Shown here piece by piece: positions 16,245 through 23,857 of a stretch of 64,000 bases of DNA (within the stretch, counting starts at the first letter, position 1; each line of letters begins with the position of its first letter). This DNA is from Actinobacteria bacterium IMCC26207 (GTDB lineage Bacteria > Actinomycetota > Acidimicrobiia > Acidimicrobiales > Microtrichaceae). Below the pieces are notes generated by a model that saw only the letters and a program-made list of their open reading frames with translations, did not search any database and was not told where the DNA came from. Location: the NCBI GenBank assembly GCA_001025035.1, contig LCZK01000009.1:654898-718897 (forward strand). The letters run 5' to 3'. A program made the translations under genes and the position numbers.

Positions 16245-18521
16245 TCAGCCGCCGTTGGCGAGTGGCTGATAGGTGCGGCAGGGCTGCCCAAATGATGGGC
16301 AGGACCCGATCGGGCTCGGTGGCTCCACGCCTGTAGCTAGTGGCAAAGAAATCGAGGATGGCATTGCGCTGCCAAAGAACAATGAGTTGGTCGGAGCCAC
16401 GCCATCGTCCACCGAGTTGTAGCGCCACACTCGGCGATCGCCACCGACGGGTGCAACCACAATTCGGATCCGACTACCGGTCCGGAACGCGTGCACCACA
16501 GGCAGCACTTGCACCCGCACCCGATTGGCACCGGGCTGCAGCGGTGAGGAAGTGGTGAAGTCGATCTTTGGCCTGACTGGGTCGGTTCCTGTGACCTGTC
16601 GGAACGATGCGCGTTGCACGCCGTTAGTTACGAACAGTTCTTTACCATCAGGCCGCACCTCGGTCACGGTCACCTGCACATCAGTGGTTGTTGCTGTCGA
16701 GGACAACCACAGGTCAGCACCGATCGGGCCGGCCACTACGGCATCGGCGGCCATCGGTGGCGACACAAATCCAAGGCCGTTGTTGGATGGAACCTGAGTC
16801 CAACCCGAACTGCTCGATGCCGGTCGACGCGACGGATCAGAGACATACGCAGCAGATCCATCGGTGCCGACTGATGGGGCTGTCGGGGCTAGCGCCCCGT
16901 CAGCAGAGAGGTACCAAGTGCTTGTGGTGGCTCCTGCTGGTGGGAACGAAGACGAGTTGAACTTCCAGCGAGTGCCGCTCGCACCGTTCCCGCTGTCCGT
17001 GTCACGCTCAACCCCAAATGAATACTGCGGACGCAACTCCCAGCGACGCAAGGCGTCGCCAAATCTCAGCCCTGCAAGTGAGGGGAACGGCAAGCCTGCT
17101 CCCCCGGAACCGAAGATGATCGAAGTGGTCAGATACAGACCAACCTTTAGGTCAGGAGTCTTACGGGCCACGTACAAGTCGAGGAACTGAAACAGGTCCA
17201 CGATGGTGTCGGGACTTATCGAATCGTTGTGCTCGCCGCTGCTGAGCGTCATCCAGGCCCGGGGGTTGCGCTCAGTGAGTTTGTTCAGGTTGAGCATGGC
17301 GTAACCACTCGTCTGCTCATCTTGGAACTGCAGCGAACCAAACACGGGCACATCTATTTGATCGAGTCGCTGTTCAAGGTCACGGCGCTGATAGTCCTCG
17401 AGGTTGAGCACCGTGTTGCGGAAGATTCCGTCCCCGTCACGAGTCTGTAAGCGCAGGCGTTGATTCTCTTTGCAGTTAGCGTCGGTGGCTACCAAAACGT
17501 TCGCGTAGTCCATCGCCCCATCAGACGGTGCCGGACGCGCAGTGGCAACACGGTCTGCAAGCCAGGTCTCGGCGAACCCGGTGTTGAAGATCCCGCCCGG
17601 TCGCCCCACGTCCCACACACGACCCAGAAATGACAGCGGAACAATTGCTGCAAGGTGCGGTGGCCGAGTAGCAGCAGTAGCAATCTGTGAGAACCCCGAG
17701 AACGAAATCCCGATCATTCCGGGGCGGCCGTTGAGCACCCATGGCTGACGAGCGAGAGTTTCAACAACGTCGTAGCCGTCATACGAACTCGGAAGATCAA
17801 ACAGGTCGGACTCTCCGCCGGAACATCCTGTGCCTCGCAACTGAACTGACACCGTTGCGTAGCCAGCCAACCGAGCCAGAACGCCGCCAACAAAAGTCTC
17901 GCCGCCCGGAGTGAGCGGGTCACCCGGCAGCGACGGGTCAAGCAGTCGGGCCACCTTGTCGGCAAGCGGATCTTGAGGGCCGCTCACGGCGTAGCCGGAA
18001 TATTCAATCAGCGTTGGGAAGGGACCATCAGAGACGGAAAGGCCCACTGGTGGCCGCACCACTATGGCGAGCAGCGTGCCATCACGCATGGGGATGTAAT
18101 TGAGCCCTGCCTGCATGAGTGGCGCTCGATAGAACGCATCCGAGGGCGGCTCGTCAACATCAAGAACGCGAACCGTTTGGGATGCAGCCGCTGACTCATC
18201 GGTAGCCGACTCATCGGTAACGGTCACGGTGCTTCCCTGGGTGAGCCCGCGGAAAACCACGCTTCCAAATGTGTCGGCGACTTTGGATTGTGTGGGGGTT
18301 CCCGGCCCGGTGAGCCTGACCGTGCCGCCGATCGTCGCGTCGGTTACATAGACCTGCTCGATCCCTGCCCGTACCAAATAGGTGCGCTCCCCAATTGCTG
18401 GGCCTTGGCCTGGCCGCGGCGGCAATGGCCGCGGTGGCGGCGAACCCGCACAGGCAGAGGCCAGAACAGCAACTGCTGCCAAAACCGCGATTAAGGCCGC
18501 TGACTTTCGAATCCCCCGCAT
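16245..18521 (-). CDS. CocE/X-Pro dipeptidyl-peptidase (S15) family lipoprotein hydrolase
   Basis: About 758 residues. Start at 18521 gives a clean lipoprotein signal (MRGIRKSAA... LASACAG); an ATG six codons upstream is possible. After a Pro-rich linker and a small beta domain comes the alpha/beta hydrolase: 'MRDGTLLAIVVRPP', oxyanion region 'IEYSGY', 'VQLRGTGCSGGESDLF' and nucleophile motif GISFSGFSQ. 'LSSGEHNDSISP' carries the likely catalytic His. The C-terminal jelly-roll domain typical of S15/CocE enzymes follows (from about 540). It is an exported esterase or peptidase. Its last codons lie in palindromic repeat copy B. Confidence 0.88.
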   Translation of the reverse strand: MRGIRKSAALIAVLAAVAVLASACAGSPPPRPLPPRPGQGPAIGERTYLVRAGIEQVYVTDATIGGTVRLTGPGTPTQSKVADTFGSVVFRGLTQGSTVTVTDESATDESAAASQTVRVLDVDEPPSDAFYRAPLMQAGLNYIPMRDGTLLAIVVRPPVGLSVSDGPFPTLIEYSGYAVSGPQDPLADKVARLLDPSLPGDPLTPGGETFVGGVLARLAGYATVSVQLRGTGCSGGESDLFDLPSSYDGYDVVETLARQPWVLNGRPGMIGISFSGFSQIATAATRPPHLAAIVPLSFLGRVWDVGRPGGIFNTGFAETWLADRVATARPAPSDGAMDYANVLVATDANCKENQRLRLQTRDGDGIFRNTVLNLEDYQRRDLEQRLDQIDVPVFGSLQFQDEQTSGYAMLNLNKLTERNPRAWMTLSSGEHNDSISPDTIVDLFQFLDLYVARKTPDLKVGLYLTTSIIFGSGGAGLPFPSLAGLRFGDALRRWELRPQYSFGVERDTDSGNGASGTRWKFNSSSFPPAGATTSTWYLSADGALAPTAPSVGTDGSAAYVSDPSRRPASSSSGWTQVPSNNGLGFVSPPMAADAVVAGPIGADLWLSSTATTTDVQVTVTEVRPDGKELFVTNGVQRASFRQVTGTDPVRPKIDFTTSSPLQPGANRVRVQVLPVVHAFRTGSRIRIVVAPVGGDRRVWRYNSVDDGVAPTNSLFFGSAMPSSISLPLATGVEPPSPIGSCPSFGQPCRTYQPLANGG

Positions 18522-18670
18522 GAGTAGATGACGGTACATCTCGGAGGGCCCTGATGAAAGCCCTCAAGAGATCAATCGGGTTCATCAGCGGCGGCGCTGG
18601 CCTGAACGATGGGGTCGAGGAGCATTGGCCCAGCCACGTAACCCCAACCAAATAACCAACTCGCAACCAA

Positions 18671-18727
18671 CTCGCTCTGTCTTGCGCCTGACCCCCTATA
18701 GAGGGTCACTCGCATAACAGAGCGGAG
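18671..18727. repeat. Palindromic repeat family, copy C
   Basis: Outer arms CGCTCTGT and ACAGAGCG enclose the CTTGCGCCTGACCCCCTATA core, with right arm GAGGGTCACTCGC, so this copy is a hybrid of the two arm types and only partly palindromic. It lies in the 314-base gap between the hydrolase and RCC1 lipoprotein genes, which otherwise holds only the second repeat. Confidence 0.88.
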
Positions 18728-18748
18728 CAACAGGAACAGAGCATTACA

Positions 18749-18784
18749 ACGCGAAACCACTGTTTTTGGAACGCGAAAACCGCT
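18749..18784. repeat. ACGCGAAA-type repeat, copy 1
   Basis: Two ACGCGAAA words separated by CCACTGTTTTTGGA and followed by ACCGCT. The same arrangement recurs at 26831-26882. Here it lies just 3' of the RCC1 lipoprotein gene. Confidence 0.75.
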
Positions 18785-18853
18785 CTGGGAAACGCAGATA
18801 CGGCACGCATAAACGCCCCTGGCAAGAAGCGTGTAGCAAACCAGGGTGCGGGT

Positions 18854-20008
18854 TTATGTGCCGGCTAGCACAACAACCGGCACATTCGAATCGGTGTTGG
18901 TTCCGTCGCCCAACTGCCCGGAGGCGTTGACCCCCCAACACTTCATCGCGCCACCAGCAACCAACGCACACACGTGGTAAGCACCGGCTGTGATTTTGGT
19001 AGCGCCCGACACACCAACCACACCAACCGGCACACTCGAATCGGTGTAGGTTCCGTCGCCCAACATCCCGTTACCGTTGGACCCCCAACACTTCACCGCG
19101 CCACCAGCAACCACAGCACACGAATTGAACTCACCGGCTGCGATTTTGGTAGCACCCGACACACCAACCACACCAACCGGCACACTCGAACTGGTGGTGG
19201 TTCCGTCACCCAACCCCCCGTAGTAGTTGTCCCCCCAACACTTCACCGCACCACCAGCAACCAACGCACACGTATGGTTGTAACCGGCTGAGATTTGGGT
19301 TGCACCCGACACACCAACCACACCAACCGGCACACTCGAATCGGTGGTGGTTCCGTCACCCAACTGCCCGGAGTTGTTGTCCCCCCAACACTTCACCGCG
19401 CCACCAGCAACCAACGCACACGCAAGGTTTCTGCCGGCTGAGATTTGGGTTGCACCCGACACACCTACCACACCAACCGGCACACTCGAATCGGTGGTAG
19501 TTCCGTCACCCAACCCCCCGTAGCTGTTGTCCCCCCAACACTTCACCGCGCCACCAGCAACCAACGCACACGAACGGTTGCCACCGGCTGAGATCGTGGT
19601 AGCACCCGTAACACCAACCACACCAACCGGCACACTCGAACTGGTGGTGGTTCCGTCACCCAACTGCCCGTAGTTGTTGTCCCCCCAACACTTCACCGCG
19701 CCACCAGCAACCAACGCACACGAATGGTTGTAGCCGGCTGAGATTTGGGTTGCACCCGACACACCAACCACACCAACCGGCACACTCGAATCGGTGTAGG
19801 TTCCGTCACCCAACTGCCCGGAGTAGTCGTCCCCCCAACACTTCTCCGCGCCGCCAGCAACCAACGCACACGAATAGGAGCCAGCGGCTGAGATTTGGGT
19901 AGCACCCGACAGAGTTGGCCCCGGTGGAGGTACCACGGGTGCGCATGCAACAACTGCAAGTAAGCAAGCAAAAACAACAACAGCGAACAGCGTACGGAAC
20001 TTGACCAT
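18854..20008 (-). CDS. RCC1-repeat lipoprotein (beta-propeller)
   Basis: About 384 residues. ATG at 20008 has GGGAGGGG nine bases upstream and starts a lipoprotein signal ([13 protein letters not shown]..., lipobox VVAC). The mature part is seven near-identical 50-residue repeats with 'GATQISAG', '[14 protein letters not shown]', 'GQLGDGT' and '[10 protein letters not shown]', i.e. RCC1/alpha-tubulin-suppressor-like blades forming a seven-bladed propeller. Each blade has two Cys, likely disulfide-bonded outside the cell. Propellers of this kind bind partners. DNA repeats are also highly similar (150-bp period), so the gene can expand or contract by recombination. Confidence 0.9.
   Translation of the reverse strand: MVKFRTLFAVVVFACLLAVVACAPVVPPPGPTLSGATQISAAGSYSCALVAGGAEKCWGDDYSGQLGDGTYTDSSVPVGVVGVSGATQISAGYNHSCALVAGGAVKCWGDNNYGQLGDGTTTSSSVPVGVVGVTGATTISAGGNRSCALVAGGAVKCWGDNSYGGLGDGTTTDSSVPVGVVGVSGATQISAGRNLACALVAGGAVKCWGDNNSGQLGDGTTTDSSVPVGVVGVSGATQISAGYNHTCALVAGGAVKCWGDNYYGGLGDGTTTSSSVPVGVVGVSGATKIAAGEFNSCAVVAGGAVKCWGSNGNGMLGDGTYTDSSVPVGVVGVSGATKITAGAYHVCALVAGGAMKCWGVNASGQLGDGTNTDSNVPVVVLAGT
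18941..19860. repeat. Seven tandem 150-bp units in the RCC1 gene
   Basis: The marker CTTCACCGCG recurs at 18941 (one base changed), 19091, 19241, 19391, 19541, 19691 and 19841, an exact 150-bp period. Differences concentrate in the codons just after 'CWGDN' and before 'CALVAGG', the variable loop positions of the propeller. Confidence 0.92.
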
Positions 20009-20126
20009 CTCCGATACCCCTCCCAAACCTTAGAGAACAGCACATCCAGCGAACCAGAAACATCGTCCTAGCCCATACCCCGGTTTCGGTTTAGCACTCA
20101 CAGCTTCAAACCACAACCCCCATCAA

Positions 20127-20184
20127 CTCATTTCGTCTTGCGCCTGACCCCTTATAGGGGGTCGCTCGCATAACAGAGCGGGGT
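20127..20184. repeat. Palindromic repeat family, copy D
   Basis: CTCATTTCGTCTTGCGCCTG, then ACCCCTTATAGGGGGTCGCTCGC and ATAACAGAGCGGGG. Left arm is of the CCTGA type, right arm of the TCGCT type. It lies in the 325-base gap between the RCC1 gene and the 3' end of vapC, where I see no gene. Confidence 0.88.
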
Positions 20185-20351
20185 AATGGGTGGAGGGCGA
20201 GCGAAAGCCCCTCTGGAATCAGCTGGGTCAGTATCCGGCAGAGTTTGCAGCCCGAAGGATGAGGTCGCCGAGCGCCTCTAAGTCCATGTCAGCGGTAGGA
20301 ACTTCGGGTAGGGGTGAAGCTCTTTATAACTACTGGGGCCTAGGGGTGCTG

Positions 20352-20738
20352 CTACCGACCGGGGGCCGTAACGACCAGACCGGTAGTCCTTGCGGCATCG
20401 GCAAGCTCACTGTCGTAGGTCACTATCTCGTCCACGCCGAGCCTGATCGCGACTGCCAAGTGGATGGCGTCGTTCGACCTGAGCGGTGAGTGCGTCCCGG
20501 CAGCGATCATGTCGCCGCGCGTCAGGTCGACAAGGTTCAACGTGTCGAGCACCTCGCGCACCGCTGTGATGTCGACGTCATCGGCATGTCGACCTGCAGC
20601 GCAGTACATCTCTGTATGGAGGAGCCAGGACGCGATCAGGCGGCGATCGGCAGATAGAAATTCGGCGAGAGCGGCTGACTCCTCTTCGGCGACCACGAGC
20701 TTCATCGCAGCTGAGGTGTCCACATAGGACAGCTTCAC
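20352..20738 (-). CDS. vapC: VapC-type PIN-domain toxin
   Basis: 128 residues. PIN-domain acidic residues are visible as 'YVDTSAAMKL' (Asp6), a mid-sequence Glu in 'LHTEMYCA', 'RSNDAIHLAVA' (Asp) and 'VTYDSELADAA' (Asp). The protein is a metal-dependent RNase; VapC toxins usually cut tRNA or rRNA and stop translation. It overlaps the upstream antitoxin gene by four bases. The pair is a type II toxin-antitoxin module. Confidence 0.9.
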   Translation of the reverse strand: MKLSYVDTSAAMKLVVAEEESAALAEFLSADRRLIASWLLHTEMYCAAGRHADDVDITAVREVLDTLNLVDLTRGDMIAAGTHSPLRSNDAIHLAVAIRLGVDEIVTYDSELADAARTTGLVVTAPGR

Positions 20739-21001
20739 CCGTGGCCACGGACTTCTGCGATGATCTCTGCCGTAGTCCTAGTCGTCTTTCTCCGCGTGAT
20801 TGCTAGAAGAGTCGTCGGGGACTTGAGGGCCCTGCGTACTTGGCCTTGGGCCGACAGGAGCGAGAACACGTCCTCGGGCGGTGGGCCGATCACAGCCGCT
20901 GGCTGACCGCTGTTGGTGACCAAGATCGTCTCGCCTGCGCCAACCCGCCGGAGCACCTCGCCGCTGTCGTTTCGCATCTGACGGTGCGTGATCTCCTTCA
21001 T
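20735..21001 (-). CDS. Phd/YefM-type antitoxin (VapB role)
   Basis: 88 residues. The N-terminal 'KEITHRQMRNDSGEVLRRVGAGETILVTNSGQ' is the Phd/YefM dimerisation and DNA-binding fold, followed by 'PAAVIGPP'. The C-terminal half is basic and flexible, as expected for the toxin-wrapping part. It neutralises the PIN toxin and probably represses the operon. The region before its start (about 21002-21025) has repeated TAGC words (TGTAGCATAGCGTAGCACGC), a possible operator. Confidence 0.85.
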   Translation of the reverse strand: MKEITHRQMRNDSGEVLRRVGAGETILVTNSGQPAAVIGPPPEDVFSLLSAQGQVRRALKSPTTLLAITRRKTTRTTAEIIAEVRGHG

Positions 21002-21040
21002 GTAGCATAGCGTAGCACGCTGCGGCTCGGGTGCGGAGCA

Positions 21041-21053
21041 CAGAGCGGGGAAA
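21041..21053. repeat. Right-end fragment of the palindromic repeat
   Basis: ACAGAGCGGGGAA matches the end of copies D and E, but the palindrome and left part are missing. With copy D on the other side, the vapBC genes are bracketed by family members. Only 13 bases support this. Confidence 0.35.
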
Positions 21054-21168
21054 CCCCCTAGGGATCCCCCAGCTCACAATAGGGGCAACACCCGATTTCG
21101 CTTTGAACTCAAACCGTGGAAAGTGGACGCAGTGGTAGCCAAGTGTGCAGCCACTAAGGAGCGTTTCC

Positions 21169-21828
21169 ATGTTGACTGAACAGACCACTGCAACCCATTC
21201 AGATCCACCTAGGCAGACCGAGCCAGCACCAAACCTTGAGGCTTGGCTTGTGACTTGCCGTAACGCTGGTGCCACCCCTCCAGAAATCGCCGACACTCTT
21301 ATCTCCGCCGGCTGGAGCGCCGATCACGCCGCAACTGCATCACTAGGATCCCTTCGCTCAACGGACCAGCAGCAGTTGCTCTGGTTCTCCCTGTGCTGGT
21401 CGGCTGGTCTCGCCGCCGTTGGGCTCACCACGACGCTTCACCAGATGCTTTCGGAGTATCCGAATCCTCAGTTAGCAGCTCTCACTCTGACCGTCTCGCT
21501 GGTGATGGCGCCGATCGCATTCCTGAGCAATTGGCAGGCAGGTCGCACCGAAGAATCTTCGATGTTTGCAGTCTGGTCGCCAAGCCGACGATTGTGGTTT
21601 GGAACTCTTGCTTCTTGCACAGCAATCGTTGGTCTCGTAAGGCTCATCAGCTACTTGTATACGGTCATGTTCTCGTTGCTTTCACCAAGAGGCCAAATCC
21701 CTCTTGACGGCCGCGACTTCGCCCAAGTGATGGTCTCGCTTGCAGTTGCAATCCCCATGTTCACCTGGAGCTTCACCCAATGGCGACGCTCGAACGTAGC
21801 AATCTCAGGTCTCCGGCGAACTGCCTAG
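21169..21828 (+). CDS. Membrane protein of unknown function with N-terminal UBA-like helix region
   Basis: 219 residues. ATG at 21169 is chosen because AAGGAG lies eight bases upstream; the frame is open from 21145. The soluble N-terminus includes 'RNAGATPPEIADTLISAGWSADHA', a short helical motif seen at the front of many actinobacterial membrane proteins, followed by about four membrane segments (from about 70). The C-terminus ends 'WSFTQWRRSNVAISGLRR'. It lies 55 bases ahead of a two-component system on the same strand and may share its job. Confidence 0.6.
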   Translation: MLTEQTTATHSDPPRQTEPAPNLEAWLVTCRNAGATPPEIADTLISAGWSADHAATASLGSLRSTDQQQLLWFSLCWSAGLAAVGLTTTLHQMLSEYPNPQLAALTLTVSLVMAPIAFLSNWQAGRTEESSMFAVWSPSRRLWFGTLASCTAIVGLVRLISYLYTVMFSLLSPRGQIPLDGRDFAQVMVSLAVAIPMFTWSFTQWRRSNVAISGLRRTA

Positions 21829-21883
21829 TCATCTCAGCCACCAAGTCAGGACAAACGTCAAGAACCTGAGCTACTTTGGACTC

Positions 21884-22996
21884 ATGCCTGGAGCGTCGAT
21901 GACCTCCACGTCGCACGCACTGCAACGAAGACTGCAACTTGGTCTCGGAGCAGTGCGTGCTGTGACGTTGGTGTGGGCGTTTTTCGTGGTTTGCATCGAT
22001 ACCAACTCGGGTGTTCTGGTCCGTCCGGTACCTGCGTTCGGGTTGCTCGGAGTCTTGGTTCTCTGGTCAACAGCTTGGACCGTAGCCGTCTCAAAAAACG
22101 ACTCATGGGTACTGCGGGTCGGAGCTGTGATTGACATCTTTCTTGCGATGACCGTGGTCGCTCTAGATTCCGCTTTTTACTCTGGTGATCGGCCGCAGTC
22201 ATTCGGCTCAGCCTGGCCGCTCGCCGCCGTCCTAGCAACGGGTGTGGCAGCGGGTTCAACCTGGGGGTTAGTAGGCGGCCTTGCTGTTGGAGTAGCTGGC
22301 GTGGCCAGCGCACTTGTTCAGGGCGCAGTCGTGGGAAATGTGCTGGCCCTAACTGGCGCGATGGTGCTGTATGCAGCCGGAGGGTGGTTGGCCGGGTGGG
22401 TTTCGGAACAGCTTCAACGAACTGCTCAAGTCGCAGCGGCTGCTGAAGCACGAGCCGAAGTCGGACGAACTCTCCACGACGGTGTCTTACAAACTCTTGC
22501 TGTGGTGCAACGCCGATCCGATGACCCCGAACTAGTCGAGCTCGCTCGCACCCAAGACGCCGAACTTCGTGCCTTCTTGCGAGGTGGCAATTCTTCCAAG
22601 CTGGCCGAGAAAGAGTCTTCGGTTGCTGAGTTGCTCGGCCCTGCCCTGGCGTTAGTTGAGTCACGCTTTGGTGTACCCGTGCAGCTCGTCGTGGTCGACC
22701 CGGGAACTGCTTGCGGTGAATCAGCCCTAGCGCTCGCGGGTGCTGCTGCCGAAGCAGCAACAAATGCTTCTAAGCACTCAGGGGCAGATGAAGTTTGGGT
22801 GTCAGTGGACCGGACTGAGCAGTTTGGAACGCGAGTTGTGGTGCACGACGAAGGCTGCGGCTTCAACGGAGATACCACGAAAGAGGGGGACGGACTCAGA
22901 GCATCAGTCAGGGGCCGACTTGACACGGTGGGCGGCACCGTGGCTGTGCGATCCTCGCCTGGAACTGGGTGTGACGTCACCCTGTGGGCACCATGA
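21884..22996 (+). CDS. Two-component sensor histidine kinase (HisKA_3 / NarL-type partner)
   Basis: 370 residues. N-terminal membrane part with five or six hydrophobic segments (about 20-175), then the dimerisation and phosphoacceptor segment 'AEVGRTLHDGVLQTLAVV' with His in LHDG, and an HATPase domain: 'AAAEAATNASKHSGADEVWV' (N-box), 'VVVHDEGCGFN' (G1) and 'GLRASVRGRLDTVGG' plus 'SSPGTGCDVTLW' (G2). There is no large extracellular domain, so the signal is likely sensed in or near the membrane. Its TGA overlaps the response regulator start (ATGA). Confidence 0.9.
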   Translation: MPGASMTSTSHALQRRLQLGLGAVRAVTLVWAFFVVCIDTNSGVLVRPVPAFGLLGVLVLWSTAWTVAVSKNDSWVLRVGAVIDIFLAMTVVALDSAFYSGDRPQSFGSAWPLAAVLATGVAAGSTWGLVGGLAVGVAGVASALVQGAVVGNVLALTGAMVLYAAGGWLAGWVSEQLQRTAQVAAAAEARAEVGRTLHDGVLQTLAVVQRRSDDPELVELARTQDAELRAFLRGGNSSKLAEKESSVAELLGPALALVESRFGVPVQLVVVDPGTACGESALALAGAAAEAATNASKHSGADEVWVSVDRTEQFGTRVVVHDEGCGFNGDTTKEGDGLRASVRGRLDTVGGTVAVRSSPGTGCDVTLWAP

Positions 22997-23622
22997 GTCC
23001 GCCTATTCGAGTTGTCGTGGCAGATGATCACCCCATCTGGCGGTCAGGCATTCGCGCAGATCTTGGAGACGATTTTGAGGTTGTGGCAGAGGCCGAGGAC
23101 ACCAATTCAGCAGTTGCTGCAGTCAGGTCTGTGGTGGCCGACGTGTTGCTCTGCGACCTTCACATGCCCGGTGGTGGAGGGATTGCAGTAGCCCAACAAG
23201 TTGGCAGCGAAGTCCCGGTGGTCATCCTGACAGTGTCTGAAGCGGAACGCGATGTTCTTGACGCCGTGGCAGCCGGAGCAGTGGGCTACTTGTTGAAGTC
23301 GGCCCGACCGGAGGAGCTTCGCAACTCGCTCAAACGCGCGGCCGTAGGAGAGCCGGTCTTCTCCCCACAGCTCGCTGCGCTACTGATTGGCGAATACCGT
23401 CGACTCGCCGGTAGCGGCTCTGATGATGCACTGCCGCTCACGGAGCGCGAACGCGAGGTGCTGGCACACGTTGCCAGAGGACAGTCCTACCGCGTTGTTG
23501 GCGAGGAACTCTTCATCTCACCAAAAACTGTAGAGAACCACGTGCGAAATATCATGGCAAAACTCCACCTGAGCCGCCGCCATGAACTTGTTAGGTGGGC
23601 AGTAGATCACGGCATCACATGA
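22993..23622 (+). CDS. LuxR/NarL-family response regulator
   Basis: 209 residues. Receiver domain with acidic pair 'VVADDHP', phosphoacceptor Asp in 'LLCDLHMPGGGG', Thr/Ser in 'VILTVSE' and Lys in 'YLLKSARPEEL'. The output domain is a LuxR helix-turn-helix: 'LTEREREVLAHVARGQSYRVV' and 'FISPKTVENHVRNIMAKL'. The ATG at 22993 overlaps the kinase stop; a GTG at 22984 is possible. It is activated by the kinase encoded just before it. Its targets cannot be seen, although the membrane protein upstream is an obvious candidate. Confidence 0.93.
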   Translation: MSPPIRVVVADDHPIWRSGIRADLGDDFEVVAEAEDTNSAVAAVRSVVADVLLCDLHMPGGGGIAVAQQVGSEVPVVILTVSEAERDVLDAVAAGAVGYLLKSARPEELRNSLKRAAVGEPVFSPQLAALLIGEYRRLAGSGSDDALPLTEREREVLAHVARGQSYRVVGEELFISPKTVENHVRNIMAKLHLSRRHELVRWAVDHGIT

Positions 23623-23672
23623 ACCGGCCCGAGGACCTGACTCGGTCCCGGCCCCAACCGACTCCCAGCCAA

Positions 23673-23730
23673 CTCGCTCTGTCTTGCGCCTGACCCCCTA
23701 TAGAGGGTCCCTGGCATAACAGAGCGGGGA
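23673..23730. repeat. Palindromic repeat family, copy E
   Basis: CTCGCTCTGTCTTGCGCCTG, ACCCCCTATAGAGGGTCCCTGGC, then ATAACAGAGCGGGGA. The palindrome is imperfect in the right arm, while the outer arms CGCTCTGT/ACAGAGCG are intact. It separates the response regulator from the Fic gene. Confidence 0.88.
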
Positions 23731-23857
23731 ACGCCCAAGCCCGCAGCCCCGCCCACGAATCGGCGCATCGGCGCTTTAATTAAGTATTTGTTGCTCAGTT
23801 ATAGCTTTTATCGGGTAGTATGTTGCTAATTGGTGTCACAAGGGGAGGTTTACACGC

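Noticed and set aside
18941..19860. 150-bp repeats considered as CRISPR or satellite DNA
   Set aside because: They are codon-periodic units of a clear RCC1 propeller gene.
21882..22763. Minus-strand ORF of 293 codons opposite the histidine kinase
   Set aside because: Arg/Gln/Leu-rich antisense frame; the plus strand encodes clear kinase motifs.
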